NCBI GenBank assembly: GCA_902557155.1
Contig: CACDYR010000003.1
Location: 1-64,000, forward strand
From: an uncultured Pelagibacteraceae bacterium
Lineage (GTDB): Bacteria > Pseudomonadota > Alphaproteobacteria > Pelagibacterales > Pelagibacteraceae
Direction of reading: 5' to 3'
Length of the DNA: 64,000 bases
Shown here: in pieces, positions 48,405 through 57,988 of the stretch
How the letters are laid out: each line of letters begins with the position of its first letter
Position numbering within the stretch: the stretch's first letter is position 1
The notes under the pieces: generated by a model
Seen by the model: the letters and a program-made list of their open reading frames with translations, nothing else
Databases searched by the model: none
Told to the model about the DNA's origin: nothing
Made by a program: the position numbers and the translations under genes

Positions 48405-48815
48405 CTAATCTGGATTTGAAGTAAGAGTTTTTATTTCTAAAATATTTTCATTAGGGTCTTTTACAAAAAAAGTCTCCTGCTCATACTTAGTTCCTTTAAA
48501 TCTTAGATAAGGCTCATCATAATATTTAGTACCACTATCTTTTAATCTTTGCTTAAGAGCATCAAAATCTTTTCTAGATAAATGAACTCCAAAATGTGGA
48601 ACTGATACATTACCCATATCCACATCATGTCTTTCATTGTCTAGCTTGTGTTCACTTTTATGAAGAGTAAGTTCATTGCCCCAAAAATCAACGTCAGCCC
48701 ATTCTTGTGCAGAATTATCTAATCTACATCCTAAAGTTTCGCTATAAAATTTCTTTGCTACTTCTAAATCCCCACAAGGTATCGCTAAATGAAAACAATT
48801 AGTATTTTTGTACAT
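48405..48815 (-). CDS. VOC (glyoxalase/dioxygenase fold) family protein
   Basis: 'FHLAIPCGDLEVAKKFYSETLGCRL', 'FFVKDPNENILEIK'. Confidence 0.85.
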   Translation of the reverse strand: MYKNTNCFHLAIPCGDLEVAKKFYSETLGCRLDNSAQEWADVDFWGNELTLHKSEHKLDNERHDVDMGNVSVPHFGVHLSRKDFDALKQRLKDSGTKYYDEPYLRFKGTKYEQETFFVKDPNENILEIKTLTSNPD

Positions 48816-48891
48816 AATAAGACCTTTAATATAATAAATTAATCACTATATAAAGCTTGTTTTTAACACAAAATCAAAAAAAAAAATAATA

Positions 48892-49476
48892 ATGAGTGAT
48901 TTTTTACAATCAATAATTGATAGAGATCCTGCGGCGAAATCTAAATTAAGTTTAATATTAACTTACCCAGGTGTTAAAGCAGTATTCTTTCATAGAATAG
49001 CTAATTTTTTTAGTACTGCTAAATTTCATTTGATTGCAAGAATCATTTCTCAATTTTCAAGATTCTTAACTGGTATTGAAATTCATCCAAATGCAAAAAT
49101 TGGAAAAAATTTATTTATCGATCACGGTATGGGAGTTGTGATTGGAGAAACATCTGAGATTAGTGATAACGTAACTATTTATCATATGGTTACATTAGGA
49201 GGAATTGCACCTAGTATAAATTCAAATGATCAACGAAATATAAAAAGACACCCAACTATAAAAGAAGATGTCGTAATTGGATCAGGCGCTCAAGTATTAG
49301 GACCAGTAGTAGTTGGTAGAGGTGCAAGAATTGGGGCTAATGCAGTTATAACTAAAGACGTTGCAGAAAATGCTGTGATGGTTGGAATTCCAGCAAGAAG
49401 TGTTGGTATTGCTGATAGTGAATTTAAACCTTATGGAATTACACCTGACAGTGATAAAAAATCAGATAATGAATAA
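48892..49476 (+). CDS. cysE: Serine O-acetyltransferase
   Basis: '[19 protein letters not shown]', '[44 protein letters not shown]'. Confidence 0.93.
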   Translation: MSDFLQSIIDRDPAAKSKLSLILTYPGVKAVFFHRIANFFSTAKFHLIARIISQFSRFLTGIEIHPNAKIGKNLFIDHGMGVVIGETSEISDNVTIYHMVTLGGIAPSINSNDQRNIKRHPTIKEDVVIGSGAQVLGPVVVGRGARIGANAVITKDVAENAVMVGIPARSVGIADSEFKPYGITPDSDKKSDNE

Positions 49477-50470
49477 TACACAAAACGATTTTATTTCAGG
49501 AATAGGAAACACCCCACTAATTAAATTAAGAGCAGCATCTGAAATTACTGGATGCAATATTTATGGAAAGGCAGAATTTTTAAATCCAGGAGGATCAGTT
49601 AAAGATAGAGCTGCTCTTGCATTAATTAAAGATGCTCAAGAAAAAAAATTAATTACTAAAGGTGGAACTGTTGTTGAAGGAACAGCTGGTAACACAGGAA
49701 TTGGCTTAGGTCTTTTAGGAAATTCTTTAGGTTACAAAACAATAATTATCATGAATGACAATCAAACCCAAGAAAAAAAAGATTTACTTAGAAATCTTGG
49801 AGCTGAACTTAGATTAGTTCCAGCTAAACCTTATAAGGATGATAACAATTTTGTTAAAGTAGCAGCTAGACTTGCAGATGAATTAAGACCAACAAATAAC
49901 AATGGTGTAATTTGGGCTAACCAATTTGATAATACTGCAAATGCCAAAGGTCATTATGATGGCACGGGTCAGGAAATTTGGGAACAGACTGATGGTAAAG
50001 TTGACGGTTTTGTATGTTCTTCAGGAACTGGAGGAACTATTTCTGGTGTAAGCAATGCTCTTAAAGAAAAGAATAAAGATATAAAAATTTATTTATCTGA
50101 TCCAAAAGGTTCTGCTCTTTATAATTATATAAAGAATGGTGAACTAAAATCAGAAGGAGGATCAATTACTGAAGGAATTGGTTCAAGCAGAGTAACTGCT
50201 AACTTTGGTGAGGCTAAGATTGATGATGCCTATTCAATAGATGATCATGAGGCACTACCTATACTTTATGATTTAATTCAAAATGAAGGCCTAAGCTTAG
50301 GTACTAGTTGTGGTATCAATATCGCTGGAGCAATAAGAATGGGTAAAGAATTAGGTCCTGGTAAAACTATCGTTACAATTCTTTGTGATAGAAGTGATAA
50401 ATACGCAACTAAAATGTTCAATAAAAAATTTTTAGAAGAAAAAGGTCTGCCAGTACCTAATTGGTTTTAG
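49469..50470 (+). CDS. cysK: Cysteine synthase A
   Basis: '[14 protein letters not shown]...[13 protein letters not shown]', '[13 protein letters not shown]'. Real start [11 protein letters not shown] at 49469 overlaps the cysE stop; the upstream part of the track ORF is frame read-through. Confidence 0.93.
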   Translation: MNNTQNDFISGIGNTPLIKLRAASEITGCNIYGKAEFLNPGGSVKDRAALALIKDAQEKKLITKGGTVVEGTAGNTGIGLGLLGNSLGYKTIIIMNDNQTQEKKDLLRNLGAELRLVPAKPYKDDNNFVKVAARLADELRPTNNNGVIWANQFDNTANAKGHYDGTGQEIWEQTDGKVDGFVCSSGTGGTISGVSNALKEKNKDIKIYLSDPKGSALYNYIKNGELKSEGGSITEGIGSSRVTANFGEAKIDDAYSIDDHEALPILYDLIQNEGLSLGTSCGINIAGAIRMGKELGPGKTIVTILCDRSDKYATKMFNKKFLEEKGLPVPNWF

Positions 50471-50883
50471 ATATAAATTTTATCAGCTAATCCGTAACAA
50501 AGTATTGCACTCAACAAGGTTAAAATACCTGGTGCGATAATTCCTTCATTAGATGTTTGTGGTGTATGACCTAACTTGTTGATTTTAATATTGTATATTC
50601 CAACAATAAAAGCTGACAGGTTTTGTAAAAATACTAAATTAAAAAATGCCCATGTTCCTTGAAGTCCATCTGGTCTAATAAAGCCAACCCATATAGCCAT
50701 TGCAACTGCACCTATAAACAATGATCCAAAAAATCTTGTCATTCCTGCACCTGTATCGTCGATGCCAAATTTATCTAAAAATTTCTTTGTAGCAAAAACT
50801 GTCTGGTATGCATAAACAGCAAAAACAATAAAATGTACTAGGAATACAATTAAATAAAAAATTCCATTAAATTTTTCGATCAT
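50467..50883 (-). CDS. Conserved hypothetical membrane protein (4 TM)
   Basis: 138 aa, four hydrophobic segments; no family assigned. Confidence 0.6.
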   Translation of the reverse strand: MIEKFNGIFYLIVFLVHFIVFAVYAYQTVFATKKFLDKFGIDDTGAGMTRFFGSLFIGAVAMAIWVGFIRPDGLQGTWAFFNLVFLQNLSAFIVGIYNIKINKLGHTPQTSNEGIIAPGILTLLSAILCYGLADKIYI

Positions 50884-51042
50884 ATTAAAACGTTATCAAA
50901 AATTAAAATTAAATTAAACAATTAATTCAACAATTTTTACAGTCTAATAATGCATATCTGTCGCGCGATATTAACACAAGAGACTCCTCAATAAAAATGT
51001 AACAATCATTGGTTACGGTTCGTTTATTTAGAAAGGAATATT

Positions 51043-51531
51043 ATGAAAAAAATAATACTAGCATTAATTTTTACATTAATGTCAATGTCTTCAGTATCAT
51101 TTGCAGATGGTCATAGTGGAAAAATTAGTCTTGCTGGTTTTTTTGTTGGCGATGCTAAAGCTATTGTAGATGAAAAAGGAAACATCATGACTTTTACATA
51201 TGAAGGTCTAAGTGGATTTAATGCAATAGAAGGTACTTCGTTTGGTGATAATTCATCACATCATTGTATAGGTGCAGGAACAATTCCAGGTAAAGGTTTT
51301 GAAATGGGTCACTGTAAAATAATGTTTATAAATGGTGACACAGCAATAATTTATTATGAAATAAAGTTAGGTTACTCAATGGAAGGTACTTTTAAATGTA
51401 TCAGTGGTACAGGTAGATATGAAGGTATCGAATGCAGTGGAACTACGGGTTACACACAAATTAAGCCTGCTCAGGAAGGTAAAATTCATGCAACGAATTA
51501 TTACAGGGGCACTTATACATTAAAAAAATAG
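51043..51531 (+). CDS. Secreted hypothetical protein, predicted mature N-terminus DGH
   Basis: Signal peptide MKKIILALIFTLMSMSSVSFA|DGHSGK; good start context. Confidence 0.65.
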   Translation: MKKIILALIFTLMSMSSVSFADGHSGKISLAGFFVGDAKAIVDEKGNIMTFTYEGLSGFNAIEGTSFGDNSSHHCIGAGTIPGKGFEMGHCKIMFINGDTAIIYYEIKLGYSMEGTFKCISGTGRYEGIECSGTTGYTQIKPAQEGKIHATNYYRGTYTLKK

Positions 51532-51540
51532 TAAAATAAT

Positions 51541-51921
51541 ATGAAAAAAACACTTTGTTATTTAGTAATATTGTTTACTCCAATGGTTTGTTTTGCGGAT
51601 GGACATTTAACTGAAGACCAAAAAAAGAAAACAATTGGATGTGCAGGAATTTACTATTCAAATAGTATGATTTCACAGGCCGAACTAGAATTAGATAAAA
51701 TTGTGCATTCTTTCGCTGCTAAGAAATTTTTAAGTTCTTACTTGGTTAAAGAAGGTGTGAACGAAGATAACCTTAATAAGGAACTAATAAAGATTGTTGA
51801 TGAGCGTTACGGTAAACCATACGAGGAAAATATCACAAAAGAATGTGATAGTTTTATCTATAAATTAATCCCTAATTCAAAAGTTGAAATTGATAAATTA
51901 GTTAGATCAGGGATATACTAA
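51541..51921 (+). CDS. Secreted hypothetical protein, predicted mature N-terminus DGH
   Basis: Signal peptide MKKTLCYLVILFTPMVCFA|DGHLTE; downstream of the previous gene. Confidence 0.62.
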   Translation: MKKTLCYLVILFTPMVCFADGHLTEDQKKKTIGCAGIYYSNSMISQAELELDKIVHSFAAKKFLSSYLVKEGVNEDNLNKELIKIVDERYGKPYEENITKECDSFIYKLIPNSKVEIDKLVRSGIY

Positions 51922-51938
51922 AAAAAAGGAGAAAAAAA

Positions 51939-52220
51939 ATGAAAGATATATTGGTAGTAGGAAAACTAAAAGAAGGAGCCTTTGAAAAATTTATGGGCTT
52001 CATGCAGTCAGATGAAGGTATGACAGAAAGAAAAAAAGTTGCAGATGTTACTAAAACAATTGCAAGTGTTTCACCTGATAAATCAACTGTAATGTTTAAA
52101 ATTGTAGTTCATGACATGGCAGCACTTCATTCATTTATGGATGGATCAAATCCAGTTTCAAAACCTGTATTTGATGAAGTAATGAATGGTTATGAAATTT
52201 ACGAGTTAGCTAAAGTATAG
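51939..52220 (+). CDS. Small hypothetical protein, possibly ABM/DUF3764-like
   Basis: 93 aa, good SD (aaaggagaaaaaaaatg). Confidence 0.55.
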   Translation: MKDILVVGKLKEGAFEKFMGFMQSDEGMTERKKVADVTKTIASVSPDKSTVMFKIVVHDMAALHSFMDGSNPVSKPVFDEVMNGYEIYELAKV

Positions 52221-52296
52221 TAGAAGACTAAGGCTACACATGCTGACTAATCTCTGCTAAACTTAGTAATTAAATTGTAAGTAACGAGGAGAAAAA

Positions 52297-52647
52297 ATGG
52301 CTGGAATAGAAGTTAAAAGTTTTGATAAAGCAGATGAAGTAAATGATAATTTTAATAATGCTAAAATTGAAGCTGTCAAAGTTGGAAACCAAAGATTGAT
52401 GAAACTTACTTTGCAACCTGGTTGGCAATGGTCAAAAGATATAAAGCCAACAGTTGGTGGTGATAGCTGCCAAGCAACGCATATAGGAATTATAATTTCT
52501 GGAGCTGTTTGTGCAAAACATAATGATGGAACTGAACTAACTTATAAAGCTGGTGATGCATATTCAATACAACCAGGTCATGATGGATGGGTTGTAGGAG
52601 ATAAGCCAGCAGTAGTATATGAGTTTCATGGAATGTGGGGTGAATAA
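52297..52647 (+). CDS. Cupin-domain protein
   Basis: 'LMKLTLQPGWQWSKDIKP...CQATHIGIIISGAVCAKHNDGTELTYKAGDAYSIQPGHDGWVVGD'. Confidence 0.78.
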   Translation: MAGIEVKSFDKADEVNDNFNNAKIEAVKVGNQRLMKLTLQPGWQWSKDIKPTVGGDSCQATHIGIIISGAVCAKHNDGTELTYKAGDAYSIQPGHDGWVVGDKPAVVYEFHGMWGE

Positions 52648-52662
52648 AAAAAAAGGAAAACT

Positions 52663-52983
52663 ATGTCTATATTAGAAAAATACAGTGCTGCACTGAAAAA
52701 TAAAGATGAAGCGGTAATGAATGAGCTTTTGCATGATGATTTTAAATTCACAATGCACAAGTCAGGAAATGTTTTAACTAAAAGTGATGTTATCAAATGG
52801 GCGATGAGTGGTGATATTAATCAAGATAAGGTTAGAATTGTTTATGAAAATGACGAAGTAGGTATTCACCATGCATTTGTAACATTTAATGATGGTAATG
52901 TTGAGGCGGTAATGGCAGTTTATAAATATGATAATGGAAAAATTGTCAGTTTAGAAACTGGTGCTACACCAATACCAAAATAA
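52663..52983 (+). CDS. SnoaL/NTF2-like small protein
   Basis: 'EKYSAALKNKDEAVMNELLHDDFKFTMHKSGNVLTKSDVIKW'. Confidence 0.7.
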   Translation: MSILEKYSAALKNKDEAVMNELLHDDFKFTMHKSGNVLTKSDVIKWAMSGDINQDKVRIVYENDEVGIHHAFVTFNDGNVEAVMAVYKYDNGKIVSLETGATPIPK

Positions 52984-53574
52984 GTGAGTGAAATTGATTT
53001 TTATTTTTCGATAGGAAGCACATATACCTATCTATCCGTAACTAGAATACTTGATGTTGAAAAACAACATCAAGTAAAATTTAACTGGAAACCTTTTTCA
53101 GTAAGAGCAATCATGAAAGAGATGAACAATATCCCATTTCCAAAGGATAAAATGAATAAAGTTAATTACATGTGGAGAGATATTGAAAGAAGAGCTGAAG
53201 GTTATGGTTTTTTTGCTAAAACGCCAGTTCCCTATCCATTATCAGAATTTGATTTAGCTAACCAAATTGCAATACTTGGTTTTGAAAAAGGTTGGGGAGA
53301 AAAATTTGTTATTCTTACTTATAAAAAATGGTTTCAGGAAGGTAAAGAACCAGCTATCGAACCAAGTATTTTGGAAGTTTGCTCAGAATTAAATCTGGAT
53401 AAAGATCAAATAATCTCTGAAGCAAAATCTTCAGATATAGAAACAAAATATAACAAAAACACAAACTCAGCTCGAAAAAATAAAATATTTGGCAGCCCAT
53501 CTTTTATTGTAAAAAATGAACTCTTTTGGGGAGATGATAGAATGGAAGATGCTATTAAATGGTCTCTTAAATAA
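52984..53574 (+). CDS. DsbA-fold 2-hydroxychromene-2-carboxylate isomerase-like protein
   Basis: 'IDFYFSIGSTYTYLSVTRI', 'KIFGSPSFIVKNELFWGDDRMEDAI'; GTG start. Confidence 0.8.
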   Translation: MSEIDFYFSIGSTYTYLSVTRILDVEKQHQVKFNWKPFSVRAIMKEMNNIPFPKDKMNKVNYMWRDIERRAEGYGFFAKTPVPYPLSEFDLANQIAILGFEKGWGEKFVILTYKKWFQEGKEPAIEPSILEVCSELNLDKDQIISEAKSSDIETKYNKNTNSARKNKIFGSPSFIVKNELFWGDDRMEDAIKWSLK

Positions 53575-53612
53575 TTCTATATATTCTCCTTAAATTCATT
53601 TAAAGTCTCGAG

Positions 53613-53945
53613 ATGAGTCTTGCAACTTCATATTTATTTTTAGGTATTGCTGTTTTTCTAGGAGTTACTTCAAATAGTTTCGCAAAAAGTGCCGAAGGAT
53701 TTACTCTCCTTGTTCCAAGTATAATTACTGCAATAACCATTGTTTTGTGCATGTATGCTCTTTCATTGGTAATGAAAAATATTCCAATGGGAATTACTTA
53801 TGCTTCCTTTGCAGGTTTAACAATAATTGCAACTGTTATTGTTGGAGTAATTAGATTTAATCAAGTGCCTAATTTATACTCATTAATTGGTTTGGCTTTT
53901 ATTATTGTTGGTGTTTTAATGGTCAACCTGTTAGGTAATAATTAG
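53613..53945 (+). CDS. SMR-family protein with EmrE Glu14 position replaced by Gly
   Basis: 'YLFLGIAVFLGVTSNSFAKSAEGFTLLVPS' and 'IPMGITYASFAGL' align with EmrE; residue 17 (EmrE E14) is G. Confidence 0.82.
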   Translation: MSLATSYLFLGIAVFLGVTSNSFAKSAEGFTLLVPSIITAITIVLCMYALSLVMKNIPMGITYASFAGLTIIATVIVGVIRFNQVPNLYSLIGLAFIIVGVLMVNLLGNN

Positions 53946-53947
53946 TT

Positions 53948-54175
53948 ATGATTAATAAAAAATATGCACAACCCTTATTTATGATTTTAATGTCGTTGGG
54001 TATGAGTGTTATAATGAGTGGTGTTGTTGTGGCTGTAAATACAGGTGTTTCAGATGGTTTCTTTTTTAGATGGGGATATTCTATGATGTTTGCATATCCT
54101 ATTGCTTTAATTGCTGCATTTACAATGGCTCCAATAATTAGACCATTAGTTAATAAAATTGCATCAAAAGAATAA
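53948..54175 (+). CDS. DUF2798-like two-TM protein
   Basis: 75 aa, 'PLFMILMSLGMSVIMSGVVVAVNTGVSDGFFFRWGYSMMFAYPIALIAAF'. Confidence 0.7.
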   Translation: MINKKYAQPLFMILMSLGMSVIMSGVVVAVNTGVSDGFFFRWGYSMMFAYPIALIAAFTMAPIIRPLVNKIASKE

Positions 54176-54177
54176 CC

Positions 54178-54513
54178 ATGAAACCTTTATTGGGATATTT
54201 ATTTTTAGCTATTGGTATTTCTTTTGGTATTGCTTCTAATAGTTTAGCTAAAATTTCTGAGGGATTTACCAAGCTTACACCATCAGTTTTATGCATATTG
54301 TTTATGTGTATTACGATGTTTTCAATTGCAAAAGCAATGCACGCTCTTCCTGTTGGTTTTGCTTACGCAACCTATAGCGGCTTAACAGTAACTGGAGTTG
54401 TTCTTTTTGCGGTATTAAAATTTAATCAAGTACCTAATCTTTATGGAATAATTGGAATTATTTTAATTATTATTGGAGTAATAATGGTTAATTATCTTGG
54501 ACGACTAAACTGA
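54178..54513 (+). CDS. SMR-family protein, second paralog, EmrE Glu14 position also Gly
   Basis: 'YLFLAIGISFGIASNSLAKISEGFTKLTPS', 'LPVGFAYATYSGL'. Confidence 0.82.
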   Translation: MKPLLGYLFLAIGISFGIASNSLAKISEGFTKLTPSVLCILFMCITMFSIAKAMHALPVGFAYATYSGLTVTGVVLFAVLKFNQVPNLYGIIGIILIIIGVIMVNYLGRLN

Positions 54514-54863
54514 TACTTTTTTAAAATCTCTGGAAGCTCATGTCTTCCGTCTTCATTCAACGGTAACTCATATTCATCAACTACTGTGCTGGTATCTAAA
54601 GGTGAATATAAATGAGGATACATGTCTCCGTTTGATGCCTGTTCCCACAATAAATGTTCAAGCTTAAAAGCATTTACTCTTAACAAGACTAGATTTTGTT
54701 TTTTGGGGTAATGTTTATTTAAAGTTTCCTCTACCTGATCCTCTTCAGAAAAGTGAATATATCCATCTTTAAGATCTTTTTCTGACCCACCATAAGTTCC
54801 AGATTTTTTGGCCTTTTCCCACTCATCTTTATCTATAACTTTGAAAATAAATTCTAAATTCAT
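54492..54863 (-). CDS. DUF952 family protein
   Basis: 'FKVIDKDEWEKAKKSGTYGGSEKDLKDGYIHFSEEDQVEETL'. Confidence 0.82.
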   Translation of the reverse strand: MNLEFIFKVIDKDEWEKAKKSGTYGGSEKDLKDGYIHFSEEDQVEETLNKHYPKKQNLVLLRVNAFKLEHLLWEQASNGDMYPHLYSPLDTSTVVDEYELPLNEDGRHELPEILKKYQFSRPR

Positions 54864-54864
54864 T

Positions 54865-55428
54865 TTACCAAGAAGAGTTTGGACCTTTTAAGAATTCTAA
54901 TTCTTCTTCAGTAGACTCTCTTCCTAAAATTTCATTTCTATGAGGATATCTATGGAATTGTCTGATTGCTTTTGTATGATCTTGCCAAAATTTTTTTATC
55001 TCATTGTATCCTTCGTGCTCTCTTAAATATTTATTTAATAAGTAATATGCCATGTCATGATCACTGATTTCCTCACTATGAATTAAAGGTAACAACATAA
55101 AAAATCTTTGATTTACATTCATAGCTTCTAAATAACCTGAATAAACCGCGTCGTTTACAATCAATCTAGTTTTTTGATCTTGAGCAAAAGCTTTTTTATC
55201 ATTTCTAAACATATTTCTTGAAAACTGATCAAATAAAATAACTAATGCAAGACAACTCATAGGGTTATCTTGCCAATCATCATATTCATTTTGACAAGCA
55301 AGTTCATAATCTTCTAAAAAATTATCTTTAATTTTTTGATCAAACTTTTCATTTTTTTTAAAACGCATTTCAGAAGGAGTCTCTTTAAACCAGAAATCTA
55401 AAATTACTTGTGCTCTTTCGGGGATCAT
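54865..55428 (-). CDS. DUF924 family protein
   Basis: 'AQVILDFWFKETP', 'CLALVILFDQFSRNMFRNDKKAFAQD', 'FMLLPLIHSE'. Confidence 0.85.
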   Translation of the reverse strand: MIPERAQVILDFWFKETPSEMRFKKNEKFDQKIKDNFLEDYELACQNEYDDWQDNPMSCLALVILFDQFSRNMFRNDKKAFAQDQKTRLIVNDAVYSGYLEAMNVNQRFFMLLPLIHSEEISDHDMAYYLLNKYLREHEGYNEIKKFWQDHTKAIRQFHRYPHRNEILGRESTEEELEFLKGPNSSW

Positions 55429-56231
55429 TTAGCTACTGGCTTTAATAATTTTAAAACTTTTTGATGATTTTGTTTGTTATTAGAAACAAGTATATTTCCA
55501 CCTAATACAGGGTTTTTATTATCCCAGGTAGTTATTATTGCTCCTGCTGCTCTCACAATTGGTATCAATGGGTGAATATCCCAAATCTTATTTGCACACT
55601 GGGCAACTATTTCAATTCTACCCTCTGCCAATTGACAATATGTCAATGCATCAAAACAAGGAAATTGCATTCTTTTTATAAACTTTTTAATTTTTAATTG
55701 TTGTTTCAAAGATAAGTGATGATGAAATGCAGCTGCAAGTTTTGCGTTTGTAAAATTTAGCTTGGTATTAATTTTTAATTTTCTTTTTTTATTATTCTCA
55801 AAAACATACGCTGAGTTTTTGTTCAAGTTTAAATAATATTTCTTCATTTTTGGAAAATTAGCCAGTCCTAAAACAGGCTCTCCATTGTAATTTAATGAAA
55901 TGAGATTGCTCCAACTAGGATTACCTACAACATATGATCTAGTTCCATCAATTGGATCAATCACCCAAGAAAATTCACTTTTTGTATTTTTGTGACCATA
56001 TTCCTCACCTATAATTTGGTGATTTGGGAATTTTTTTGAAATTTTAGATCTTATGAATTTTTCAAATGCTTTGTCAGATGTTGTTACAGGATCGTAACCT
56101 TTGCCTTTCATCTTATTTGTTATCTTAAATGGCTTATCTAACTTAGTGTAATAAAACTTAGTTAAATCTTTAGCAAGTTGATTTAAAAAACTTGCATATA
56201 TTGGATATTTTTTTGTATCAAATTTTTTCAC
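55425..56231 (-). CDS. Inositol-monophosphatase family, histidinol-phosphatase-like
   Basis: 'VTTSDKAFEKFIRSKISKKFPNHQIIGEEYG', 'WVIDPIDGTRSYVVGNPSW', 'KIWDIHPLIPIVRAAGA'. Confidence 0.85.
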   Translation of the reverse strand: MKKFDTKKYPIYASFLNQLAKDLTKFYYTKLDKPFKITNKMKGKGYDPVTTSDKAFEKFIRSKISKKFPNHQIIGEEYGHKNTKSEFSWVIDPIDGTRSYVVGNPSWSNLISLNYNGEPVLGLANFPKMKKYYLNLNKNSAYVFENNKKRKLKINTKLNFTNAKLAAAFHHHLSLKQQLKIKKFIKRMQFPCFDALTYCQLAEGRIEIVAQCANKIWDIHPLIPIVRAAGAIITTWDNKNPVLGGNILVSNNKQNHQKVLKLLKPVAK

Positions 56232-56298
56232 AATGAACTCTTACTATTTAATTTATGTTGATTAAAGTTAAATTTTAAATAATCCTTAGCATACTATT

Positions 56299-57402
56299 AT
56301 GAAAATTGAGCTAGTTGAAAATAAGGTTTATTTTAATAACGGGTCTGAAAAAAAAGAAATTCACCCATTCTGGTTAAGAGAAAGAGTTAATGGTGAGGAG
56401 TATTTAGATAAAGGAACTCAGCAAAGACTTTTTGATCCTACCTTTTTAAGTAATGATATTTCAATAAATAAAGCAAAACTTAATGAAAAATACTTAGAGG
56501 TTGATTTTAATGATGGTGTTAATTCAAAATTAGAAATTGATAAAATTACATCTGAATTTTCAAAAGAAGATATTGTAATAAAATCTATTGAAAAAAACAA
56601 ATGGGATTCCTCTTTAAAAAATATAAAAAATTTTGAATACCAAGAAAATTTTTACGAAAGTAAAGAGATGCATGATCTACTCGTTTCATTTTACAAATAT
56701 GGTTTTGTAATAATTAAAAATATTCCAACATCTAAGAATTATATTGTGGAATTTGCAAATTCTATAGGCAGTGTTCGAAGAACAAATTTTGGTGAATATT
56801 TTAATGTAAAATCTAAACCTGATCCAAACGATCTTGCTTATACTTCATTAGCATTAGCACCTCATACTGACAATCCTTATAGAAATCCTGTACCATGTAT
56901 TCAAATTTTACATTGTATAGAAAGTAAAGTTTCAGGTGGATTATCAACATTGGTGGATGGTTATACAGTTACTGAAGATTTAAAAAATCAATACCCAGAA
57001 TTTTATAAAATTTTAACTGAAGTAAAAGTTAGATTTAGATTCATAGACAAAGAAGTAATTTTAGAGACTATCTCTCCTTTGATTGAACTAAATGAAGATA
57101 AGAGTTTCAAGCAGGTAAGATTTAGTCCTAGATTAGACTATGTTCCAATTTTAGAAAAAGAAAAATTAGATCTTTACTACCAAGCAAGAAAAAAAATATC
57201 TGAAATGTATAATTCAGATAAATATAGAATTGAGTTTAAACTCGAGCCAAAAGACTTAATGATGATGGATAATCATAGACTTCTCCATGGTAGAACAGCT
57301 TATGAGACAAAAGAAGGTGAAAGATTTTTACAAGGTTGTTATATTGATTACGATAGTACTGAGGGTAAACTTAGACACTTAAAAAGAAAGTTTAATCTTT
57401 AA
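56299..57402 (+). CDS. TauD/gamma-butyrobetaine hydroxylase-like 2-OG dioxygenase
   Basis: N-terminal GBBH-like domain 'IHPFWLRERVNG'; 'PHTDNPYRNPVP', 'MMDNHRLLHGRTAY'. Confidence 0.83.
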   Translation: MKIELVENKVYFNNGSEKKEIHPFWLRERVNGEEYLDKGTQQRLFDPTFLSNDISINKAKLNEKYLEVDFNDGVNSKLEIDKITSEFSKEDIVIKSIEKNKWDSSLKNIKNFEYQENFYESKEMHDLLVSFYKYGFVIIKNIPTSKNYIVEFANSIGSVRRTNFGEYFNVKSKPDPNDLAYTSLALAPHTDNPYRNPVPCIQILHCIESKVSGGLSTLVDGYTVTEDLKNQYPEFYKILTEVKVRFRFIDKEVILETISPLIELNEDKSFKQVRFSPRLDYVPILEKEKLDLYYQARKKISEMYNSDKYRIEFKLEPKDLMMMDNHRLLHGRTAYETKEGERFLQGCYIDYDSTEGKLRHLKRKFNL

Positions 57403-57979
57403 ACAAATTTTCTATTTGCGCTTCAGCCTCTTTAATTGATTTTTCATAATCTAGTGCCATTTGGTCTGCACTAATTATATCTACTTTTTCTATACCAAAA
57501 AAGTTAAGAATAAATTTTAACCAAGGAGTTAAAAAATCTTCTGAACTATTTAGTTTTGTTCCTCCAGAAGTAATAACTAGATATGCATGTTTGTTTTTTA
57601 ACAATCCCTCTCTTCTACCATTTGGTTTAAATCTAAAAGTTTCGCCTATTCGAGCAGCTAAATCCGACCAAGCTTTAAGAGTTGCTGGCGGTCCATAATT
57701 ATAAATTGGTGCTGAAATTATTATAATATCACTCTCTTTTAATTCTTTTACAAGCTTGTCGGAAAGCTCAAACATTTTTTTATGTTCTTCTGTTTGGTCT
57801 TTTTCATCAATATTCATTCCAGATTCTGTAAGCCCACTTACAAAAAGCATCTCATCATCTAAATCTCTATAAATTACTTCATCTTCTGGTTTTTTAATTT
57901 TATCTAAAAGTTTTTTTGCTAAAGCTCTTGATGTAGAGCCTTTTTTTCTAGCACTGGAATCTATTTGATAAATTTTCAT
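57392..57979 (-). CDS. FMN-dependent NADH azoreductase-like flavodoxin-fold protein
   Basis: 'IDSSARKKGSTSRALAKKLL', 'IIISAPIYNYGPPATLKAWSDLAARIGETF'. Confidence 0.83.
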   Translation of the reverse strand: MKIYQIDSSARKKGSTSRALAKKLLDKIKKPEDEVIYRDLDDEMLFVSGLTESGMNIDEKDQTEEHKKMFELSDKLVKELKESDIIIISAPIYNYGPPATLKAWSDLAARIGETFRFKPNGRREGLLKNKHAYLVITSGGTKLNSSEDFLTPWLKFILNFFGIEKVDIISADQMALDYEKSIKEAEAQIENLFKD

Positions 57980-57988
57980 TAATACTTT

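Noticed and set aside
49382-49468. N-terminal extension of the cysK ORF
   Set aside because: Out-of-frame read-through of cysE; the cysteine synthase family starts at [16 protein letters not shown] (49469).
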